Made by a program: the position numbers and the translations under genes. This document shows positions 12,201 to 24,200 of a stretch of DNA of 64,000 nt, piece by piece (the stretch's first letter is position 1; each line of letters begins with the position of its first letter). A model generated the notes under the pieces. That model saw only the letters and a program-made list of their open reading frames with translations, was not told where the DNA came from and made no database searches. The stretch spans positions 10,340,603 through 10,404,602 of the forward strand of contig OZ026840.1 of the NCBI GenBank assembly GCA_964023205.1, read 5' to 3'. The stretch is from Lutraria lutraria (Eukaryota; Mollusca; Bivalvia; Venerida; Mactridae).

Positions 12201-15200
12201 TAGTGGCCACCTCCTAATATGGGCCACAGTGTGATTAAAGGCCATTTTAAGCTCACATGAGCAGAAACGCTCACGGTGAGCTTTTGTGATCGGTCTTTGT
12301 CCGTCGTCATGCTGTGTTAACTTTTACCTTGCGAACACACTAGAAGTAACATATTTAGATAGATTTTCATAAAACTGGCTCAGAATGTTTGTACATGTAT
12401 TGACAAAATCTTGGACAAGTTCGATAATGGGTCATTTGGGGTCAAAATCAAGATCACCTGGGCATATTGAAGCAAAACCTTGTGAACACTCTAGAAGTTA
12501 CTGTTTTATCTGGATATTCATGAAACCTTGTCAGAATGTTTGTCATAATGATATCTTAAACAAATTCAATAATGGGTCATCAGGGGTAAATGATTAGGTC
12601 ACTAGGTGAAATTTTAGGGAAACCTTTAGATTTCAGTTTTAATTTTAAAGTCAGATGGTTTGTCTTAATGATATAATACGGGTTTGAACATGGGTCATCT
12701 GGGGTAAAAAACTGGGTCATCAGGTTGAGTATTAGGAAAACCTTGTTAATACTGTAAATATCACGGTTTTGTCAGAATATTTGTCTTAATGATATGTAGG
12801 ACAAGTTCGAACATAGGTCATTTGGGGTAAAAAAACTAGATCTCCAGGTCAAATCTAAGGTAAAAACCTTGTTAATGCTGCACATGTCATGATTTTGTTC
12901 GGATCTTAATCAAACCTTGTCATAATGTTCGTCTTAATGATGTGTGGGACAAGAACAAACATAGGTCATCATGGGTCAAAGACTGGGTCACCAGGTCAAA
13001 TCACAGGGGGAACCTTGACATCAACACACCTCATGACACAGGCTCAAAAGAGAATCAGTAAACAATGAATGTCATATGAGCGATATAGGTCCATTTTAGC
13101 CCTCTTGTTTGAACAACTGTCATTGATTACTTATATCAAAATGACCACTGAACAAAGGCCACCTGTCAATAAAGGCAATATTTTGTCTTTCCCAGTTGTG
13201 GCCTTTGTTTACAGGTTTGACTGTAGTTAGAACACTTAGTTATAGGACTTCATATTTTAAGACACTATAATACTCCTATATTCAATTTGACAAGTGAGAC
13301 CACCTTAACATAAAGTTTATTTTTCATGGGTCCCAAAGATGCAGTAAAACCTTGATTATCCGAAATCGACGGCACTGAAAAACTATTTCGGATAGTTCAG
13401 GGTAAGAAAATCTATGAGAAAAGGAAGATCACTCCCAAATAAATTATGAAATACTTAATTCAAAGGAGATGTATTCTTTGATAAAAAAGAAATCATGAAA
13501 TGAAGTATTCACGTGATATAAGAATATTGTAAGCACACTTTGAAATAAATCAGTTATACAGGAATGACGCGTCTATCGCGAAATTCAGTTTCTATTGATA
13601 TATTAGTCACAAACACGAACATCACTGATATCATTGTGGTCCTAATCATAATCAGTAACTTAGTCATGTCATGTGTATTGCTTATGTTTTTAGCTCACAT
13701 GAGCACTTGTGCTCAGGGTGAGCTTTTGTAATCAGTCTTCGTCCGGCGTTGTGCATCATCAAACTTTTACCTTGTGAACACACTAGGGGCCACATTTTTT
13801 GCTCAATTTTCGCAAAACTGGGTCAGAATGTTGATATCAACAACATCTCGGATGAGTTTGATAATGGGCCATTTTGGGTCAAAAACTAGGTCACCAGGGC
13901 CAAATAAGGGAAAACCTTGTGAACACTCTAGAAATCACTGTTTTGATTGGATCTTCATGAAACTTTGTCAGAATGTTTATTTTAATGATATGTAGGCCAA
14001 GTTTGATAATGGGTCATTTCCGGTCAAAAACTAGGTCACTAGGGCAAATTGCTGGAAAATCTTGTGAACACTGTTTTGATTGGATGATCATGAAACCTTG
14101 TCAGAATGTTTGTCTTCATAATATCTTGGACGAGTTCGAACATGGGTCATCTTGGGTCAAAAACTAGGTCGCTAGGTCAAATCTTATGAAAAACCATGTT
14201 AATACTGTAGATTTCACAGTTATAATTGGATCTTCACCAAACTATGTCAAATTGTTTGTTTTCATGATAGAACGGTCAAGTACAAATATGGGTCATCTGG
14301 GGTCAATAACTAGGTCACCAGGTCAAATCTTAGGAAAACTTTGTTAACACTGTAGATGTCACAGTTTTGATTGGATTGTCAGATTGTTCGTCTTAATGAT
14401 ATTAAGGACAAGTTAAAATATGGGTCACCTAGGGTAAAAAACTAGGTCACCGGGTCAAATCTTTGGTAGAAACCTTGTTAACACTGTAGATGTAAAATTT
14501 TGATTGGATCTTCACCAAACCTAGTCAGAATGTTTGTCTTAATGTTATGTAAGACAAGTTAGAACATGGGTCACCTGGGGTGAAAAACTAGGTCACAAGG
14601 TTAAATCTTAAGACAATTTAAGTCCCAAATCTTAAATTCACAGGTTCAAAACAATATTTAAATGAGTGAACAAATATTGTCATGTGAGCGATATAGGGCC
14701 ATCTTGGCCTTCTTGTTATTTTTTTCGCATCGTAATGGGCTAATGATGTTCTCATTATTGCAAACAATCAACCAAAGAACTGAAACAAACACTTTGTTCA
14801 TGGGGATTTTCATAGGTTGTTGTTCACACCTTTTGACATGAACAAGTCTGGTCGATCGGAGTTACCGGTAATTGTCGATGTCGGATAATAGGTCTGAATA
14901 TACATATTAGGCTGATTGTAGGAACCTGTTTATCACCTCTGATAAGCCATGGTATTCGGAATACATTATTCGGTTAATCGAGGTTATTTTACATTGAAGT
15001 AGTATACAGGTAGAAAATTGGGACAGAAAATTCATTTCGGATAAGACCAGGTTTTTGGATAATCTGAGTTTGGATAGTCAGGGTTTAACTGTGTCTTAAT
15101 ATCTAGTTTTTTAGCTCACCTGAGCCTGAGAGCTATTAGCATCAATCAATGTCCGACGTCCACAATTGGTATTGTTAACACACTAGGGGTCACAGTTTTG

Positions 15201-18200
15201 ATTGGATCTTCACCAAACTTTTTAAAAAATGTTTGTCTCAATGATATCATGGACAAGTTTGAACACAATCTGACTAAAGTATTCGATCTTCCTTACGGCA
15301 AGATCTGATGACGGCCTATACCAGTTTCTATTTTCAAAAGTCGGAATTTCCATTATCACTATTTATATCTATTTATAATTCAGCCAATCGTATAACTCGT
15401 TTCATCGGTACTTTGGCCGACCTGACGATGTTATTTAAACGTTAGTAAACATTAAATTACATATAACATATTTGTCTGCAACCACTTTGTGATTTTTTTA
15501 GTAATCCTGATCGATTTGGCCATAGTAGTACAGAAAATTTAATAAACACGCATGTCACATGGGCGCTACCATTACATTTAGTTTCGTAAGAATAGGTGTT
15601 CGTGATAACTACAAGTCAAATATTGTTTTTTACTGCGGTTAAAAATAGAATCAGATCACTTTCAGAATTATGAAAGTAAGGCGCTGATTGGCTAGTGGAA
15701 AAGGTCACCTGAGGTGACCTTCTATAGGTCGTCTTCAGATCCTCATAGCGTAGCGGGTTTGAGGATATGATTTTAATCAGATTGAGTTTGAACATAGGTT
15801 ATCTAGGGACAAATATAAGGTCAGGGGGTCAAATCCCTGCTATGAACTGGTTCCTGTTGACTTGTCTGTACAAAGCCAACAGGTACGGCCTAAAATTTCC
15901 AGGACGCTGATTGGTCAGTTTGATTGGAATCCAGGCAGAATTCTACCTGGGGGATTTCACGAGACGTTGCGTTATCAATGCACATTTCGCGCGTAATTTG
16001 AATAATATAATATATATAAGGGAACTGGATAGTTATTATCTGATCTTGGTCTTTCAAAGTGAAACTCTTAATAAAGTAGCATTTAAATACACACAGCCTA
16101 CTTACATGTACTTCGAAATGGACTACTGGCTTTTTAAAAAAAAAATTATTAAGTCTTTTTTAAAATCAAGTTCTCTATCACGATCGGTGTTAGAGAATTT
16201 TTGTCACCTCAGTAGATTTTTATACTTTTTAAAAATAATTTTGCATTTAATTAAATTGCAGTATCACTTTACGTCTTGAACTGTATGATAACATTAATCA
16301 CCGAACACATTTGCAACTTATAGAGTTTTTAACATGATTTTATATTACTATTTATATAATCATGCGATGCTAATAACAAAACAAGTCACGTTTGTGAAAT
16401 CTGATTCTGGACTATATGTTTTAAAATTAATTAAGGCAAACAATATATAGTTAATAATCAATTGACTAGTATCATTGTCTCCGTGTTAAACAGTCTTTGA
16501 TAAAATCAAGATAAGTCACCAATTAAGTAGTTGTTATGCAATATTACGTAACACGGCCGTCGCATCACTTCCTGACCCTTATATAGGCAAAATATTTTAT
16601 GGATCATATCACCGAAGGGGGGTCAATATAATCTTGACCTCTTGTGTCTAATACCATGTTTACAATATACAACATAGATCATAATCTTACTCCTAATTCA
16701 GTTCTGTATTGGTGTTAACACAAAATGACCAATATTCAAATGACAAAATTTGACAAACTGATATACATTTTGCATGTGTAAGATAAATATCTAATAGTAA
16801 AAAGAGTATATGTTTTAAAGAAATCAATTCATATATTATACCGATCAATACATATTATTTATACATACATGAATTTTCATAATTATAACAATAAAAAACC
16901 CATCCATTTTTAGAGTAATTCATTTTTTTATAATTAATAATTTTTGTTATGTATCGTAATATGAAGAGTGCCCATTGAATATACAATGATCATCTCTTTA
17001 ATTGATTCTTTAACAAATATTCACCAAGTAACTTCTAGCATCCACAATTTTTATTTTAAATAAAGAGTAACATCTCCGCTAACATTTATCAGATATACGG
17101 AAATCCCCGATGTTTCTCGATGAACGGCAACCAATCAAATAGCTAAAATGATTTGACCAATCAGAGCGTCGTATATTTTAGACCGTACCTGTTCCATTGG
17201 TGCACTGCAGCATGGAACAGGAACCAGTTTAATCCCCACAAAAGCTTGTTAACACTCTTATGGCCACAATTTTGATTGGATCTTCACCAAACTTTGTTAG
17301 AATGTTTGTCCCAATGATATATTGAATGAGTTCAAACATGGATCGTCTAGGGTCAAAATTTGGGTTACTGGGTCAAATCCTGGGAAAACATTATTATCAC
17401 TCTAGAGGTCACAGTTTTGATTGGATCTTCATCAAATTTTGTCAGAATGTTTATCTTTATGACATCTTCGACAAAAATAAAAGTAAGATCACCAGGTCAA
17501 ATCATGGGTAAACCTTAATAACACTGTAGAGACAATATTGTTTATCAAATCTTGATGAAAGTTGCTCAAAATATCTGTCTTGATGATTTCTTGGTCAGTG
17601 TTAGGCTCTGACCTAGTTAAATGTTCAGAAAGAAGTTGCAATGATATGAAAGAAGTTGCAGTCTTTACTTAGGTGAGCGAAAAAAGGCCATCATGGCCCT
17701 CTTGTTTGTATTTCTTTTTGGTTTTGTGTTGTTTACCATACATTGTTGTATTCATGTATTTAAAGGACAATATTCTTTCCTATTTTACCCTACCTAGATA
17801 ATTATTAGATATTCTATTACGGTAACCTTGGACTTGAAGTAGTACTATTTACTAGGGCTGTCCCGATACAGATCTCAGTCGATACGATACGTATTGCGAT
17901 ACGGTACTAGCGATATGCGATATCAACGATACGATATAAAATATTTCAACGTAATGAAAAACGTTGTAATATAAGTGTTTTTGGGAACTCTGCATACTTG
18001 TTTGGTGGTAGAAAGTCGTACTTAACTGTTAAAAAGATGTAAAACTAAAATTGTCTTGTACTTAAAGTCATCAATTTGATTCACATATATGTTAGTTGAT
18101 TTTGTGGAAATTAAATAATTATGAGAAATATTATAACAGAAGCAAGTTCTAATCTCTGTCCCATAAATGACCTTATATCAAGAATAGAACCTAGCCACAT

Positions 18201-21200
18201 AAAATTGTTTAAAGAATAAGGGTTATGATTGTCAAATTGATTAACAATACTACATGATGGTGAGACATATTTGTTCTAAGGTTGCTAGTCCCACCACTAT
18301 ACTTGACATCGCGTTGACACTTCTTACAGACAACTACGTGCTTGTTTCATTAATCGGCAAACCAAAATGCTGCCATATTTTTATGTAAAATTACATGGTG
18401 CGTAATACAAATTATAAGTCAATTTCTTCTTGACAAAATCTGAATACTAGTACTAGTATTCGAAACGAATTTGTTGTCTAGCTTTACCTCACACTGCTAA
18501 TGTCTATAAATAGAGTATGGAATCCCGGTATTAGTTGAGTAAGCATTGTAGATGATGATACAAGAGTAAATTCGCAAATTTAGTTCAGCACTGTACCGGT
18601 ACGTACCGGTACGCAGCCATATCCGGACAGCCCTACTATTCACCATGGACCTGATATAGCACTATTTACAATAGACTTGATATATCACCATTTGCCATTG
18701 ACTTGATACATCACCATTTGCCATGGACTTGATATATCACTGTTTGCCATGGACTTGATACATCACTATTTGCCATGGACTTGATATATCACTGTTTGCC
18801 ATAGACTTGATACATCACCATTTGCCATGGACTTGATATATCACCATTTGCCATTGACTTGATACATCACCATTTGCCATGGACTTGATTTATCACTGTT
18901 TGCCATGGACTTGATACATCACTATTTGCCATGGACTTGATATATCTCTGTTTGCCATAGACTTGATATTTCACTATTTACCATGGATTTGATATAATAT
19001 TATTTACCATGGACTTGATATATCACTGTTTGCCATTGACTTGACATATCACTGTTTGCCATTGGCTTGATAAAGCATTATTTACTATGGACTTGATATA
19101 GCATTGTTTGCCATGGACTTGATATAGTACCATATACCTTGGACATATGACTGTCTGCCGGTATTGTGCCATCTAATGGCAGGTACCTTTTGTAAGTTTA
19201 TCTCAGACTTCTTCTAGTTTTGCTTCCAAAAATTGTATAAGAGTAGACTGTGATGTCAATATTTATTGTACCCCCCCTTCAAAAAAGTGGGGGTGTACTA
19301 GGGGTATATTGCTTTGCATTGTTGGTCCATCCATCCATAACCAAACCTTGTCCAACCATATAGTAACTATTTCTTTTAAGTCAGTACATCATAGGTCAAG
19401 GTCACTGTCACATTGACATTCAACACAAAAACCTTGACTTGGTTGGGAAGTTGGTTAACATGTAGATGACCCCTTTTGATTTTGAGGTCAGTATGTCAAA
19501 AGGTCAATATCAGAGTGACCTTCAATACCAAACCTGGACTATGGTCCTCATACTTGATTGGGATCACATGTTGATGACCCCTATTGATTTTGAGGTCAGT
19601 AGGTCACAGTTACTCTCAGTGTAAAGTCCTTGTGCAATCAATAACAGGAAATTACTATCCAGTCGGCGCTTAGGGGCATCTATCTTTGACAAACACCTCT
19701 TGTGTTAAAAACAATGTGTTGAATTGGGAAAGGATAGCAGTTTGATGTTGTTATCATTCGATGGCTAAAATAAGACAAGTTCTTAAACATGCCTTTATAC
19801 ATAATTTTTGATATGCTAGTTGAGTCATTTGACACAAACTAAAGTTTAAGCCCTTAGGAAAAATACTGCCTACATATTAAAATTGGCACTAAATTTGATT
19901 GTTCTGAACTATCATAATTATACTGTAAACCAGGAAATTATTTTGCGCAATTTAAGTTAGTGAGTTTCGCGGTCAGGTTGTTTCCGTGAAAGTAAAATGC
20001 TGCGAACCACTGTCTTGTCATAAAACCACGAAAATTAATCTACAAGAAGATTGTCTTGAAAGCTGCAATAGTTTGTTCATTTAATGTGGTAATGGAAGAA
20101 TTTTTTTACATGTTTACATTCCGAGGGGCAAATAACATACTTTAAATAAGGTTAATAGTTACCACTTTTGTTGTTTTTACACCCCTTATAAGAGTAGACT
20201 GCAGTTAGATATACACTTTTGTTATAGTCACTAGTTGAAGTGCAAACAAACCATTTCCTCATTTTTGTTTGAATTTTGTGTTGCTGAAAACAATGTATCT
20301 TGCCAAACTAATCACTAATACCAGTAGTCAAGTAACTCCTCAACAACTAGCCTTAAAAGTACTAAGACTATTAATGCAAAACTATTCACTCATGCAGCAT
20401 GACCACTGACCAGGCAAACTACTGTTAGGTATATTGTGATGCTGTGTCATGCTCTTCAAATTATACATTTCATTCATAGTGTTATGTTGTTGTGGGATTC
20501 AAAGTCTCCTAAAATCCACGAAAAGTTTAATGCCGCGAATATATGCCTGGGTGCAAAAAAACACAGAAATTTCTTAACACAAATGTTTCCTGGTTTACAG
20601 TATGTAAGATATAACTTGGGTCTGTAGATATGAGTTTGTAATTCTCCTACAATCTACAGTTCATGTGCTAATGGCTGCAGGCCCTGAGGTTATAAAACTT
20701 AGTCTCCAAGCTCATATCTTGTCTTTTAATATTTCTAAGTTAAGTATGATCAGACAATAATCATGATATATACGTATGAGAGCAAAATTGAACTGAATAT
20801 GTATGTATGTAAACATTAATCTTCTCTATCTTTTCAATCGTAATACTTAAGAGAATGGAATTGAAAGTTGAGCTTTGAGACAGTTGGTAAGTTTTATAAC
20901 CTTGGGGCAAGACCATACCCTTCTATGAAAATTTGACAACAATATCATTTTTTCTCGAAGTGTGGAGTAGTTGCTGGTTCCTTTGTGGAGGGGTAATTTA
21001 GTTCTGGTTAGTATACTGTCCAGGAAACTTGTAACATGAATCAGCCCCCATATAATAAACATCAAATATAATGCTAATATAGATATGACAGATTTGTGTA
21101 CAGTGTAACCTCCGTGAACGGTCACCTCCAAACAATAGCCTACTCCCTGTTACAGCCAGTATACTAGCAACCTAAATTTACATTTTACTCTTCTTTTCAC

Positions 21201-24200
21201 TCACACAATAACAGTCACCTGCTTAAAACAGCCATTTTTGTCAATCCCTTTGATGGCTGTTGTAGTGAGGTTGCACTGTATTTCTACATTATTCATTAGA
21301 TGAAATTCACGAGGAAGACGTCTCTACAGAGAATATGCAACCATTTCCTTTACTGGAAACATGCCTTAAGGAAGTGGATATACATACTGGATTCAATATA
21401 GAAATAAAATATCCACAGGAACTACAGGTATATAATGTTGAAAGTGCTCTAATTTATCATTCAATCTTGAAAATTCTGACTAGTATATTTTTATAACTAT
21501 CTCTCTAGCATTTAAGGACTTATTTTCATTGAATATGTAGAATCAGTCAGTCAGTCAGTCAGTCAGTCAGTCACTTTTTCTGCATCCCCCATGCAATTGT
21601 CAAACTAGTTACTGTTCCATGTTGCAGTGCGAGTCAATGTTAGTTCAGTTTCCATGAGTACTTTCAGTACTTTGATTTTATGTAACTGAATTTTTACCTC
21701 TAATGTTATGTTTGACATTTTTGTAGGGTGGAGATCACGAACAGGATAATTATCATGATTTGAACAACTTCCTAGATACGATACTCCATGTCATGTTTGA
21801 ACATCACGGGGATCGACGTATTATATTCTCAACCTTTGATTGTGATGCTTGTGTGGCGTAAGTACACTTCTCTTCAAATAAGGATTAAAACTGGTTCAGA
21901 AACTAAGACTTATCTTTCCGTTGGATTGTCACTACTCCTTGGATGTTGGGCCATGTTATACTGAAATGATGATTTACATTATCAGGGATGTCTGTGGAGC
22001 CAAATTAAAAATCCTGAAAATAATATGTGGCCGACCATTTTTACTAAACAAGAGGTTTTCAACTAGCTTGTTTCCATATTTAACTCAGTGAGTATTAAAG
22101 AAAATCCTTTAGAGCAGACTAAATTGACCGTAACTTTGCCATTTCTTGAGATATTTTCATCAAAAACTTGTATTTTGCTCATAGGTCTTTCAGGACAGGA
22201 AATCCAGAATTGCAGATATATCTGGAATATTGTAACCCCTGATTATACATAATCATCATCAGTTGCTTGCAGGGGACTGGCTACCTGGTTGATAGTCTGG
22301 AAAGTGCCTTACTGATATAGTGGGGTTCAAGACTCGTGCAAGGCACATTTTTCTCCTTGAAAATTAACCAGTCAAGATTGCATGTGTCCTTTTATTCATT
22401 GATGTACAATTGTATATTACACTGTCTGTAGTAGAATTCAGGGTTATATCCTAGTTTTGATTGTACACCACAAGCTGCTGTTTTTTTTATCGCTTTATTG
22501 GACATTATAGTTTTGGTAATCTGTTATATGATAGTGTAAAGCTGTAAAGCTGATTTAACCATGCAATCCGGGTTTCAACTAAATTGTTGAAATATGGTGT
22601 TAAACCGTAATAAATGAATAGTAATGCAGATTTAGCATTGGTTTAACCGTTTTTTATCAATCACTGATATAAGACATTATTTTTGTTTGCTTGGACAAAA
22701 TTACTTGACCCTGATTTGAGTTTGGTCACATAAGAAATAACATGAAGAACACATATATAGACATGAAGAACACGTACATAGAGACTGGCAATAAAAAGAA
22801 TAATTTTATAACTTGGTGTTGTATCATCATTGTTTTATTCCTATAGACTGTGTCTAAAACAGAATAGATGGCCAGTGCTGTTCCTGACGCAAGCAGACAC
22901 TTCAGTGTATCCATGGTATAAAAATAGACATACACAGTCTGTTCCCATGGCAACAGAGTTCTGCATTGCTCATGGAATTTTGGTTTGTTTATTTTGGATA
23001 ATTTGTTAATGTTGTTAATTGGTTTTCAGGGTTTTACTGTACATATATATATCTTAACAAAATAGCAACTCGCCACATGACAAATCCGATAAATCAGTTT
23101 TTTGGACACTTCATGTTAACAATTTAAAATGTTTCCATGTTATTCATCTGTTAAAGTTGATTAAAAGTATTTGGTAAAACTTGTTTAAAACTCAAAACTG
23201 TAGCTTTTCTGTGTTTTTAGCTCACATGAGCACTTGTGCTCAGGGTGACCTTTTGTGATCAGTCTTCGTCCGGCGTAGTGCATCGTCAAACTTTTACCTT
23301 GTGAACACACTAGGGGCCACATTTTTAGCTCAATTTTCGCAAAACTGGGTAAGAATGTTATTATCGACAAAATCTCGGACAAGTTCGATAATGGGCCATT
23401 TGGGGTCAAAATCTAGGTCACCAGGGCCAAATAAGGGAAAACCTTGTGAACACTCTAGAAATCACTGTTTTGATTGGATCTTCATGAAACTTTGTCAGAA
23501 TGTTTATTTCAATGATATTTAGGTGAAGTTTGATAATGGGTCATTTCTGGTCAAAAACTAGGTCACTAGGGCAAATTGCTGAAAAACCTTGTGAACACTG
23601 TAGAAGTCACTGTTTTGTTTGGATCATCATGAAACCTTGTCAGAATGTTTGTCTTTATAATATCTTGGACAAGTTCGAACATGGGTGATCTGGGGTCAAA
23701 AACTAGGTCGCTAGGTCAAATCTTATGAAAAACCATTTTAACACAGTAGATTTCACAGTTATAATTGGATCTTCACCTAACTAGTTAAGTACAAATATGG
23801 GTCATCTTGGGTCAATAACTAGGTCACTAGGTTAAATCTTTGTTAACACTGTAGATGTCACAGTTTTGAGTGGATCTTCACCAAACCTTGTCAGAATGTT
23901 TGCCTCAATGATACCACATATCATTGAGGCAAACATTCTGAGGCAAACTTCGAACATGGGTGATCTGGGGTCAAAAACTAGGTCACGAGGTTAAATCTTA
24001 AAAAAAACTTGTCTATGCTGTAGTTGCCATGGTTTTGATTGGATCTTCACCAAACCTTGTTAGAATATTTGTCTTATTTATATGTAGGACAAGTTCTAAC
24101 ATGGGTCATCTGGGGTCAAAAACTAGGTCACGGGTTCAAAACAATGTTTCAATGAGTAAACAATGATTGTCATGTGAGCGATATAGGGCCAGCTTGGCCC

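Larger units (their letters stand above)
15110..17705 (+). repeat. A-family repeat broken by two TIR elements
   Basis: Left piece 15110-15265 (TTTTTTAGCTCACCTGAG), middle 15785-15843, right piece 17231-17705 ending GTGAGCGAAAAAAGGCCATC-ATGGCCCTCTTGTT. The pieces read on in register once the elements at 15266-15784 and 15844-17230 are removed. Confidence 0.8.

Noticed and set aside
15911..16279. 122-codon frame in MULE-like copy 2
   Set aside because: Partly shared with copy 1 (4877-5077), where it stops early; no domain, runs through TIR-proximal and AT-rich sequence.
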